64,000 nt of DNA. It comes from Caldilineaceae bacterium (GTDB taxonomy: Bacteria; Chloroflexota; Anaerolineae; Caldilineales; Caldilineaceae). The notes below the pieces were generated by a model that saw only the letters and a list, made by a program, of their open reading frames with translations, was not told the origin of the DNA and did not search any database. Positions 37,134 through 44,686 of this stretch are shown here, in pieces. A program made the position numbers and the translations under genes. Within the stretch, counting starts at the first letter, position 1. Each line of letters starts with the position of its first letter. The stretch covers positions 124,001 to 188,000 of the forward strand of contig JAJEBF010000042.1 in assembly GCA_022824025.1 (NCBI GenBank). Reading direction: 5' to 3'.

Positions 37134-37571
37134 ATGAGTGTGTTGATTCACGTAGGCATACGAGCATCCGACCTGTCCAAGTCGATCCGCTTTTGGCGCG
37201 ACGGCCTTGGCCTGCACGTCGCCGGCAAGCGGGACATCCGCTACGACCTGACCGACGGCTACCACAACTTCGCCGTCTTCCAGCACCAGGGCGACGACCG
37301 CCCTGAACATGTGTCCGGCATGCTCGACTACATACATATCGGCGTTGGCGTGCCGGATGTCGGCGCCGCCGCCCGCCGCCTGCGAGACATGGGCTTCACC
37401 ATCTACTCCGACGGGCTGGGAGGCAAAACCCCCCTCGACCCCGACAACCTGGAACAGCCCGCCTTCAAGGTCGAAGATCCCGACGGCATCACCGTCGACG
37501 TCAGCGAAGTCACCACGATGTGGCCCGGAACGACCATCCATCCAAATCAGACGGCGCAACCGGAGGCATAA
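37134..37571 (+). CDS. VOC family protein 3
   Basis: A 145-residue glyoxalase-fold protein: LIHVGIRASDLSKSIRFWRDGLGL, MLDYIHIGVGVPDVGAAARRLRDMG and FKVEDPDGITVDVSEV. The ATG at 37134 has AAGGAG 8 nt upstream; a longer open frame that runs back into the ThDP gene is not used. It is the last gene of the plus-strand unit, 43 nt after the ThDP enzyme. Together with VOC1 and VOC2 it makes three VOC paralogs in 9 kb. Confidence 0.88.
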   Translation: MSVLIHVGIRASDLSKSIRFWRDGLGLHVAGKRDIRYDLTDGYHNFAVFQHQGDDRPEHVSGMLDYIHIGVGVPDVGAAARRLRDMGFTIYSDGLGGKTPLDPDNLEQPAFKVEDPDGITVDVSEVTTMWPGTTIHPNQTAQPEA

Positions 37572-38054
37572 GACGCGGCCCGCTGCCGGCCCTCTTCTGC
37601 ATGGCAGGCTGGGAAGAGGGCAGTAGCCCTGCGCCAAGAAGCCGCCCGCGCGGCGTCAGGGCCCCGAGCCGGCCCCCTTACGTGGGAGGGTCTCACTCTT
37701 GCTGTGCCAGTAGGTAGTTTGAGGGCGTGTTTCCGGCGCCAGCCCCGGAGGGGACCGTCAAGCGGGGCCAACAGTCTGTCGTGTAGAGCATGATTCACGC
37801 CAATTGGAGGCGAAGTGCGAACTGGTCAGAGCGACGATTGGAAACTGAGGGATGACCTTCAGATCAAGAGGCAGGGGAGAGGCGTCGGAGATGATTTTCC
37901 TCTGTTTTGATCTCCTGCGTACTGCGCCAACCCAGCGGTGACACAGACACAGTCCATCGCCGAATCACCCGGAAATGGCGGCGCAAAAACGACACCCGGC
38001 AACCATGCGCGCGGAAGGGCCTTCTGAGAGCCTATGGCTGGTGGAAAGTCCCCG
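37572..38054. other. Intergenic region without a recognised gene
   Basis: 483 bp between the convergent VOC3 and mutS stops. No convincing frame, tRNA or repeat is visible. Just after the VOC3 stop, CCCTCTTC and GAAGAGGG can pair across a 14-nt loop (about 37588-37618), a possible weak terminator without a T-tract. Confidence 0.4.
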
Positions 38055-40721
38055 TCAACTTTTCTCCGCCAGCTGTCGCAATTCATAGAGCCGGTTTAGC
38101 GCATCCAGCGGCGAAAGCGCGTCCACGTCAAGCGCCCGCAGCGTTTCCACTGCCGGATGCTCGGTGGCGAACAGGCCTACCTGCATGGCGGCTCTCTTAT
38201 CCCGGCCCGGCGTCTGATCCAACAGCGTTGACGGTCCCGCCGCGCCGGATGCCTCCAGCTCAAGAAGTATCTCACCGGCCCGGCGCACAACCCCGCGCGG
38301 CAGCCCAGCCATCTGCGCCACGTGCACACCATAGGACCGATCGGCCGGGCCGGGCAGAATCCGCCGCAAAAAGACAACCTCGTCCCCGCTGTCGTCCACG
38401 GCCACACTGTAGTTGACCACCTGGGGCAGCCGCTCAGCCAGATCCGTCAGTTCATGGTAGTGCGTTGCGAAGAGCGTCTTGGCGCGCAAAGAAGGATAGT
38501 TGTGGAGATGCTCCACCACGGCCCAGGCGATGGCCAGTCCATCGTATGTGCTCGTCCCGCGGCCAATCTCATCCAGTATGAGCAGGCTGCGCCCCGTGGC
38601 GTGGTTCAATATGTTGGCGGTCTCGATCATCTCCACCATAAAGGTTGACTGTCCGCGATGAAGTTCGTCGCTGGCGCCGATTCGGGTAAATATGCGGTCA
38701 ACGACACCGATGCGGGCGGAATCAGCCGGCACAAAGGAGCCGATCTGCGCCAGCAGGATGATGAGGGCCGTCTGCCGCAAGTAAGTCGACTTGCCGGACA
38801 TGTTGGGTCCGGTCAATATGTGAATGAGCTCGCCGGAGGAGAGGTGGGCGTCATTCGGCACAAAGGGCTCATCGCTTGTTTGCTCGACCACAGGATGGCG
38901 CCCGCCGGTGATGGTGATCTCGCAGCTGTCGTCGATCGAGGGCCTGCAGTAACGGCGCTTGAGGGCGACCTCTGCCAGTGCTGTGTATACGTCCAACAGG
39001 GCCAGCCCCGCCGCCAGCCGCCTGATCTCGTCTGAATGCTCCGTCAGCTCGCCGCAGACGCGACGGAAAAGCTGCTGCTCCAGTGCCAGGCGTCGTTCGT
39101 CTGCGTTGAGGATCTGCGATTCATACTCCTTCAGCTCCGGCGTAATATACCGCTCCGCGCTGGTCAGAGTCTGCTTGCGGATGTAATCCTCCGGCACCTT
39201 CTCCGCATGGGTGTGCCGCACTTCGATGTAGTAACCGAATACCTTGTTATAGCCGACCTTCAGGCTCTGGATGTCGAGGCGCTTGCGTTCCACCTGTTCA
39301 AGCGCGGCAACCCACTCCTTGGCATGGCGGCTGTTTTCGACGATGGCATCCAGTTCTTGACTGAAGCCGGGCCTGATGATGCCCGGATTCGACAGAGTTG
39401 CTGAAGGCTCCTCGTCAAGCGCTCGCCCCAGCAACTCGAATGAAGGCCCACAATCCGGCAGCGCGTCCAACAATCGCTCGTAGACGCCGCCGACCCCGAC
39501 GCCTGGCTCGTCCTGGCCATCCGCCCCCATCGACACGCCCTGCTCTGCCGTCATGATCGACTCGCGCAAACCCGGCGCCCGGCTCAGGACCTCACGCACG
39601 CCAAGCAGGTCGCGCGGCAAAGCCCTGCCCTGGGAGATGCGGTTGATCCAGCGCTCCAGATCGCCCAGACCTCGCAGCGTCTCCCGAATCTGCGCACGCA
39701 AGTCTCCCTTTTCCGCCAGCGCCTGAACGCTATCGAGCCGTTGGTTGATTTGCGCGATGTCGAGCAATGGGCGCCCCAGCCAGCGCCGCAGCAGGCGGCC
39801 CCCCATCGGCGTCAACGTCTCGTCCACAACGCCAAGGAGGCTGCCCCGCACGTCGGCGCCCCGGATCGTTTCGGTCAGCTCCAGGTTGCGCCGCGTGGAT
39901 TCGTCCAGCACCATGAACTCGCCCACAGCGTAACTGTGCAGACGGTCCATCTGCGGGAGAGCGCTGGGCTGCATCTCCTGCAAATAAGCAAGAATTGCGG
40001 CGGCCGCGCGTATGGCCTGCGGCTTTTCCTGCAAGCCGAACCCGTCCAGGCTGTGGACTCGAAGATGCCGCTGCAACGCGTCGCGGGCCGTCTCCAGTTC
40101 CACCTGCCACGCCTCCACATGGGAGACGAGCGCCTGCAGGCCGCTGACCATCGCGGCGAGGCCGCTTTCCTCTGGTTTCCATCCGCAGGTGATCAGCTCG
40201 CTGGGCTGCAGACGGGCCAGTTCCTCTCCCAGACGCTGCTCCGTTTCAGCCGAATCGTTGCCCTCAAACTGTGTTGCGGCAAACTCCCCGGTGGAAATGT
40301 CGCAGTAGGCGATACCGGCCTCCCTGCCCAGGTCGTTGAACAGTACCGCCACCAGGTAGTTGTTGCGGCCGTCGTCCAGCATCGAAGGTTCGGAAACGGT
40401 GCCCTTGGTGATAACCTGCTGGATCTCACGCTCCACCAGCCCCGCGCCCGGTTCGCTGACCTGTTCGGCCACCGCCACCTTATGGCCAGCCCCCACCAGC
40501 AGGGCGAGATAGCTCTCGACGCTGTGATAGGGAACGCCCGCCAGGGGAACCCGCACATTGTTGCCGACCGGCCTGCTGGTCAATGCCACATCGCAGACCT
40601 CCGCCACAATCTCGGCATCGCGATCGAAGGCTTCGTAGAAGTCGCCCAGACGGAAGAAAAGAATGCAGTCCGGGTGCTGGCTCTTCAGTTGCAGGTACTG
40701 ACGGCGCATCGGCGTGGTCAT
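38055..40721 (-). CDS. mutS: DNA mismatch repair protein MutS
   Basis: An 888-residue mismatch-recognition ATPase. The N-terminal mismatch-binding wedge FFRLGDFYEAF contains the Phe-x-Glu motif. The ATPase has Walker A TGPNMSGKSTYLRQ, Walker B LLILDEIGRGTSTYDG and ATHYHELTDLAERL. The connector, clamp (lever) and C-terminal dimer region are all present, and the length matches MutS1. The ATG at 40721 lies 23 nt after the stop of the CHAT gene on the same strand, so it may be transcribed from the CHAT promoter. mutL is not in the window. Confidence 0.97.
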   Translation of the reverse strand: MTTPMRRQYLQLKSQHPDCILFFRLGDFYEAFDRDAEIVAEVCDVALTSRPVGNNVRVPLAGVPYHSVESYLALLVGAGHKVAVAEQVSEPGAGLVEREIQQVITKGTVSEPSMLDDGRNNYLVAVLFNDLGREAGIAYCDISTGEFAATQFEGNDSAETEQRLGEELARLQPSELITCGWKPEESGLAAMVSGLQALVSHVEAWQVELETARDALQRHLRVHSLDGFGLQEKPQAIRAAAAILAYLQEMQPSALPQMDRLHSYAVGEFMVLDESTRRNLELTETIRGADVRGSLLGVVDETLTPMGGRLLRRWLGRPLLDIAQINQRLDSVQALAEKGDLRAQIRETLRGLGDLERWINRISQGRALPRDLLGVREVLSRAPGLRESIMTAEQGVSMGADGQDEPGVGVGGVYERLLDALPDCGPSFELLGRALDEEPSATLSNPGIIRPGFSQELDAIVENSRHAKEWVAALEQVERKRLDIQSLKVGYNKVFGYYIEVRHTHAEKVPEDYIRKQTLTSAERYITPELKEYESQILNADERRLALEQQLFRRVCGELTEHSDEIRRLAAGLALLDVYTALAEVALKRRYCRPSIDDSCEITITGGRHPVVEQTSDEPFVPNDAHLSSGELIHILTGPNMSGKSTYLRQTALIILLAQIGSFVPADSARIGVVDRIFTRIGASDELHRGQSTFMVEMIETANILNHATGRSLLILDEIGRGTSTYDGLAIAWAVVEHLHNYPSLRAKTLFATHYHELTDLAERLPQVVNYSVAVDDSGDEVVFLRRILPGPADRSYGVHVAQMAGLPRGVVRRAGEILLELEASGAAGPSTLLDQTPGRDKRAAMQVGLFATEHPAVETLRALDVDALSPLDALNRLYELRQLAEKS

Positions 40722-40744
40722 GACCAGGTTTTTGTTGGTGGTGT

Positions 40745-42937
40745 TCAGCGGCTTGAAGCGCGCGCGTGCCCCTCTTCGTGCCAGAAGACGCGGCTATTGG
40801 GGTCACCGTAAAGTGTATACGCGAGCCAGGTGGGATTTGCCCTCTGCGCGGCGCGAATCTGCTGCCGCGCCGCATAGAAGGCTTCGCCCAGCGTTTTCCC
40901 TGCCCAAAGTTCGTCGTAAAAGTGTTGCGCGAAGCTCGAGGCCAACTCGTCGCTTACCTCCCAAAGGGCGCCGACAAACGCGGTGACGCCCAAATGGTCC
41001 ACCAGGCGCTGCGCCCAGCCGCCCAGTCCGGTAAGATTGTAGCCAACGCGGGCGCCGTGACAGGTGTTGAGAAAGATGAGCGGACGCTCCCGCCGCAGCC
41101 CCTTGGCGCGGCGGCGGGTCAGGTCACTGGGAAAGAGCGGTTCGCCTTCCAGCACGATTGGCGACTCGTCCACGAACTCCTGGTTGTAGTTGCCGTGGGT
41201 CGCAAAGTGGAAGAGCTGGGCGCCCCCTTGCTCCGCCAGCTCCAGGAACTGGGCGCGGGTCGTAATCGGTGTCGCGGTTTCAATTTTGCGGGCAGCGAGA
41301 CTTTTGAAATACTGAATCTCCCTGGACACAAAATCCAGCGACAGCATCGGCGCGACCAGCCGGGCGGCCCGAATGTGAAGATCGGCCGGCACCGCCGTGC
41401 CAGCCACCCAGCGGCTCATACGCCATGCCCCGGCCAAGTGGTCGTCTTCTACATCCTGGCCGTCTATCACATCGTAGGGCTTGACCAGCTCCCAGGGAAT
41501 CCAGGGCTCATCGCTAACGATCAGCAGATTGCTGACCTCGCCGGCGTCGCGCCGCGCCTTGATCTCCCAGTACAGCTGCCGCAGGGGCGCGGGGAAGAGC
41601 TGTTCATACAGATCAATCCCAAGATCGGCCACCTCATTTTCAATGCGAACCGCCTCCTCGCCAGGCAGATCCGCGCCGGCCCGGGCCGCGAATCCGCTCA
41701 GCCGCTCCGCCAGCCTTTCAAAAAAGAGATCGGGCCTCGAGAGTTCATTGAAAACGATCGAACCGGCGCCGCGGCCATCCAGGTCCGGCAGCTTTTCCGA
41801 TTGGAGATGAAAATGGAGCGTGCGCCCGTCGGCATCGCGCGTGATGCGCAGCTCGACATCGGCCGCCGGCGGCGCCGCGCCCGGCCGGATCGTTACGCCA
41901 TCCACTGCCCGCGCCACCGCGGCCCCGCCCAGCGTCAGTGGCCCCCCTCCCTCTTCAACGCCGGGCCCCCCAGCCCGCCTCGCGCCGCCCCGCAACAACG
42001 AAAATCCGCGTACGGCAACCTCCAAAGTCAGCGAGCCGGCGTTCCGGCCACGATGGTAGAAATCCACCGCAACCCACTTGGGGCCGCTGCTGTCATCAAC
42101 AAGCTGCATGAGAAAAACAGCCGGCTGGGAGTCTCCCTCCCGGGGTACCGTGATCGTGCGGCGAAGGGCAGGGCCGTCGCGCGCGCCGGCTCCGTAGCCG
42201 CTGACCTCCTCAAAGCCGGGCGCACGCACAACCACGTCTACGTGCTCGACTTCGTCCTGGAAACTGATGTCGACCTCTGCATCGCCGCGGCTGTCCCGCG
42301 GCCGGTCGCGCACCAACTGTACGACCAGCGGGTATTTGACATCATTGCGGTTCGAGATGGTCGGCGGGAAGTCGACATATGTGTGGAATTGGATGACCGG
42401 ACCGCTGTCCGCGATCTCCGCGGCGTCCGGGACAGGTGCGGCAGTGGGCCCAGCGCGGCTGTCGGGCGGCTCCACTCCTCCGGCATCGCGCGCAGGCTGG
42501 CGCGGCCCCTGCGAAGACGCCGAGGACGGCGCCTGGTACGAGCGAGGCACATAGTGGGCCGGGTCATCCCGCATCAGCCGCAACAGATTGAGCGCTTGCA
42601 GGTAGCTGATGCCTCTCGGCGCGGCATAGGTAGGGCCAACCCTCCCTTGCGTGTTCCGCACTGTCTCCTCGATCAACGGGCGCACCGCGTCAAAAGCGGC
42701 GAGATCGTCGAGCAATCGGATCAGCGTAGCGCGTCGCTCGGGCGCGCTGAGTCTGCTGTCGCCTGCGGCCGCAGCCGCGGCCATGCGCAGGTGGTCCACC
42801 TGGCCGCGTGTCGGCGCGTCAAGTTCCCAGTAGCTGCGAAATAGCCGGCGCAGAACCGTTTCCACGCCGTTCAGGAGCTGTCGATCATCCCAACCGTGAA
42901 ACGACATTTCCCCTTGTCGTCTCTCAAACCCTTCCAT
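40745..42937 (-). CDS. CHAT-domain protein (caspase-like) with unknown N-terminal domains
   Basis: A 730-residue protein. The C-terminal third is a CHAT peptidase domain: EPWIPWELVKPYD, HFATHG with catalytic His581, LIFLNTCHGAR with catalytic Cys626, and ALWEVSDELASSFAQHFYDEL. The first 85 residues are alpha-helical and recall the effector-associated domains of bacterial conflict proteins, which is inference. A Pro/Ser/Ala-rich linker (about 120-180) and a beta-rich Ig-like region (about 180-320) precede a middle domain (about 350-460). The start may be ATG 42937 or ATG 42907. No obvious partner substrate gene is adjacent. Confidence 0.88.
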   Translation of the reverse strand: MEGFERRQGEMSFHGWDDRQLLNGVETVLRRLFRSYWELDAPTRGQVDHLRMAAAAAAGDSRLSAPERRATLIRLLDDLAAFDAVRPLIEETVRNTQGRVGPTYAAPRGISYLQALNLLRLMRDDPAHYVPRSYQAPSSASSQGPRQPARDAGGVEPPDSRAGPTAAPVPDAAEIADSGPVIQFHTYVDFPPTISNRNDVKYPLVVQLVRDRPRDSRGDAEVDISFQDEVEHVDVVVRAPGFEEVSGYGAGARDGPALRRTITVPREGDSQPAVFLMQLVDDSSGPKWVAVDFYHRGRNAGSLTLEVAVRGFSLLRGGARRAGGPGVEEGGGPLTLGGAAVARAVDGVTIRPGAAPPAADVELRITRDADGRTLHFHLQSEKLPDLDGRGAGSIVFNELSRPDLFFERLAERLSGFAARAGADLPGEEAVRIENEVADLGIDLYEQLFPAPLRQLYWEIKARRDAGEVSNLLIVSDEPWIPWELVKPYDVIDGQDVEDDHLAGAWRMSRWVAGTAVPADLHIRAARLVAPMLSLDFVSREIQYFKSLAARKIETATPITTRAQFLELAEQGGAQLFHFATHGNYNQEFVDESPIVLEGEPLFPSDLTRRRAKGLRRERPLIFLNTCHGARVGYNLTGLGGWAQRLVDHLGVTAFVGALWEVSDELASSFAQHFYDELWAGKTLGEAFYAARQQIRAAQRANPTWLAYTLYGDPNSRVFWHEEGHARASSR

Positions 42938-43014
42938 CTGTACACTTCCGTGTCATGCGGTGAACGCAAACCGAACTGTCGAGCCATCCGGAGTCTGCGC
43001 GTGCGCCTGGCTGG

Positions 43015-43043
43015 ATCGTATCATAGCGGACTGCGTTTTTCAA
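43015..43043 (-). promoter_or_regulatory. Candidate promoter of the CHAT-mutS unit
   Basis: TTGAAA (43043-43038) and TACGAT (43020-43015) lie 17 nt apart on the minus strand, about 75 nt before the CHAT start. Both boxes match sigma-70 consensus in four or five positions. Confidence 0.65.
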
Positions 43044-43218
43044 TTCCATCCCAATTTGGTCTATGCGCCTACGCATCCAACGGCGTCACGATGCGTTGAC
43101 GCGTGAACCGGGTCCCGCGCTCCCAATTTGGGATCTTCGAAAGGATCAGATGTAGAATTCCTGGACGCCTCGAATGGCCGCGATCCGTGACTGCCGCCAT
43201 CCCACACAGGAGCCCTCT

Positions 43219-43830
43219 ATGTCTACTGTCCAACTGGCCCGCTCCGTCTATGACGGAATCGTCGCCCATGCTCGCGAAGGCAAACCGGAAGAGATCTGCG
43301 GGATCCTGCGCGGCCGCGCAGGCCGGGCGACCGATCTCTACCGCGCTCGAAACCTGGCTGAAGACAGAATTGACAACTACGATGTCGACCCGCAAACGTT
43401 ACTCAAACAGTTTGAATTCGAAGAGGCGGGCGATGAGATGGTGGCGATCTACCACTCCCATCCGGTTTCGGTCGCCTACCCCTCGGCCACCGACGCCTGG
43501 AACGCCCACTACCCGGAAACATACTATCTCATCTGCTCGCTTGAATTCGATGACGCGCCGGCGCTGCGAGCCTTTCGCATGGAACCGCACTGGCCTGACG
43601 CGGATTTCGAGGCCGCCCGCGCGGCCGTCCCCTTCGACGAAGTGCGGCCGGGTCTCTTTGGTTTTTTCCAAGCCGCGGGCGCGCCCCTGCCAGAAGCGCT
43701 TGTAGACCTCGCCGCGGGCGCGTCCCCGCCCTTCTACCTTGTCTACGCCACGGCAGAATCGGGCGCAATCGAAGATCTGCGGGTTGTCAGTGTACGAGAA
43801 TATCCAGTGCAGGTGCTGGAAGGCGCATAG
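43219..43830 (+). CDS. mec: JAMM/Mov34 (M67) metallopeptidase, Mec+-like
   Basis: A 203-residue zinc peptidase. The JAMM motif is complete: Glu25 in EEICGIL, then His79-Ser-His81-Pro and Ser89/Asp92 in YPSATD. The family includes Mec+ of mycobacteria, which releases cysteine from the sulfur carrier CysO, and QbsD, which trims carrier C-termini. The C-terminal third (after about 130) is a family-specific extension. The ATG at 43219 follows CAGGAG. The carrier, activator and cysteine synthase genes follow on the same strand after a 574-bp leader region, which supports a Mec+ role. Confidence 0.88.
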   Translation: MSTVQLARSVYDGIVAHAREGKPEEICGILRGRAGRATDLYRARNLAEDRIDNYDVDPQTLLKQFEFEEAGDEMVAIYHSHPVSVAYPSATDAWNAHYPETYYLICSLEFDDAPALRAFRMEPHWPDADFEAARAAVPFDEVRPGLFGFFQAAGAPLPEALVDLAAGASPPFYLVYATAESGAIEDLRVVSVREYPVQVLEGA

Positions 43831-43996
43831 GCGGCTCTCCGGCCGCAGCCTGATCTGTGCCAGGCTCGCCATCAACGCGAACACCTGAGTTTCTTGCGCG
43901 CGGTCCGCCTCGCAACGGAGCCCGGAAACTATCCCTGGCCCCCGCGCCCGCCCAGGCCATGCCTCGCGACGGGTGGAAATTCCGCTCGACGGCAGT

Positions 43997-44025
43997 TTGA
44001 CTTTTTTCGCTATGAGAACTATAGT
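43997..44025 (+). promoter_or_regulatory. Promoter of the cysteine cluster
   Basis: TTGACT (43997-44002) and TATAGT (44020-44025) are separated by exactly 17 nt. Transcription would start near 44032, giving a leader of about 370 nt before the carrier gene. This separates the JAMM gene from the rest as a second transcription start. Confidence 0.85.
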
Positions 44026-44062
44026 GTCGTTCAGTTAAAGAAATTCAGGCACTCTTATCCTG

Positions 44063-44113
44063 ATGCGTGAACAGAGACAGGCGACATACCTGAAAACTTG
44101 CTCGTGTCCTTAG
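44063..44113 (+). CDS. Possible cysteine leader peptide MREQRQATYLKTCSCP
   Basis: A 16-codon frame ATG-TAG, about 30 nt after the predicted transcription start, encodes MREQRQATYLKTCSCP with TGC-TCG-TGT near its end. Ribosomes stalled at Cys codons would cover or free the strong hairpin that begins at the stop codon. Cys-codon leader peptides are known regulators of sulfur genes in actinobacteria. The ribosome-binding site is poor (an AGG 13 nt upstream), so translation is unproven. Confidence 0.4.
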   Translation: MREQRQATYLKTCSCP

Positions 44114-44302
44114 CGGGCGCCGCCAGCACGGTGCTGGTGGTTTCCCGCTGTCCAGAACAGGAGCGATGAGGGCGTTCGCTTGGCTTTTGGCCCGCACTCG
44201 ACGGACGTTTCCACGGCCGGGGTGGCGCCAGCCCGTTACAGTTGGCGTAAAGATCTTCCGGCAACCGCATGGAACCGGGATGTCGTGCCAAAGTTGAATT
44301 CA

Positions 44303-44344
44303 AACGCCGGAACCATCGCCCTGATGGCTCCGGCGTTTTCTTTC
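44303..44344 (+). terminator. Intrinsic terminator in the leader of the cysteine cluster
   Basis: AACGCCGGAACCATC and GATGGCTCCGGCGTT pair over 14 of 15 positions with a GCCCT loop, followed by TTCTTTC. It lies 60 nt before the carrier start codon and must be read through for expression, which points to transcription attenuation. Confidence 0.85.
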
Positions 44345-44404
44345 GGGGCCGTAGCGGGCCGCGGCGCATGAGCGCTGAGACGACCAAAAAAGGAGAGCCG
44401 AAGA

Positions 44405-44683
44405 ATGGCAACTGTGTTTGTTCCAACCGCACTGCGCCGCTTCACCGCCGGACAGTCAAAAGTGGAGGCCTCGGGAGCGACTGTTGGCGAAGTGATCGGT
44501 CAGTTGGAAGGAAGCTACCCTGGCATTGGCGAGAGACTGTTGGACGAAAACGGAAACGTAAAACGGTTTATCAATGTGTTCCGCAACGACGACGAGATTC
44601 GTACCCTCGACGGGCTCGCGACAACCGTCGGCGAAAGCGACAGGATTTCAATTGTGCCGGCGATGGCCGGCGGGAGCAAGTGA
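44405..44683 (+). CDS. cysO: Sulfur carrier protein, MoaD/ThiS/CysO family
   Basis: A 92-residue ubiquitin-like protein. FVPTALRRFTAGQSKVEASG, LEGSYPGI, RFINVFRNDDEIRTLDGLAT and ISIVPAMAGG closely follow mycobacterial CysO. The C-terminus reads AGG-SK: two residues follow the usual di-glycine, so the carrier would need trimming before adenylation. The JAMM peptidase upstream could do that. In the pathway the GG end becomes a thiocarboxylate that donates sulfur to CysM. The ATG at 44405 has AAGGAGA about 9 nt upstream; the activator gene starts 3 nt after its stop. Confidence 0.92.
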   Translation: MATVFVPTALRRFTAGQSKVEASGATVGEVIGQLEGSYPGIGERLLDENGNVKRFINVFRNDDEIRTLDGLATTVGESDRISIVPAMAGGSK

Positions 44684-44686
44684 ACG

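Larger units (their letters stand above)
44032..44402 (+). promoter_or_regulatory. Long structured leader of the cysteine cluster, class unknown
   Basis: The leader holds a possible 16-codon peptide (44063-44113). Its stop overlaps the 5' arm of a strong hairpin: AGCGGG/CCCGCT enclosing CCAGC/GCTGG, about 44112-44150. Farther on are GGCAACC (44260-44266), TGGAACC (44270-44276), GTGCCAA (44285-44291) and a perfect intrinsic terminator (44303-44344). TGGAACC resembles a T-box bulge, and TGGA would fit the UCCA end of tRNA-Cys, but T-box stem I and a TGC specifier are not found. GGCAACC/GTGCCAA recall a SAM-I riboswitch, but its P1 is missing. This is probably an attenuator or riboswitch; I cannot name the class. 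Confidence 0.6.

Noticed and set aside
40766..42844. Long open frame (692 codons) on the plus strand opposite the CHAT gene
   Set aside because: It is a mirror of the real gene in GC-rich DNA: no domain, basic low-complexity composition, and no ribosome site. The opposite strand encodes a clear CHAT protein.
44260..44291. SAM-I riboswitch suggested by GGCAACC and GTGCCAA
   Set aside because: The spacing fits P3, but P1 pairing, the GAGGGA-GGCCC core and the P4 hairpin are not in the right places, so I keep the leader unclassified.
44026..44300. Cys T-box suggested by TGGAACC
   Set aside because: No AGAGA/GGTGG stem I and no TGC specifier; the antiterminator pairing is weak. Kept only as a possibility.
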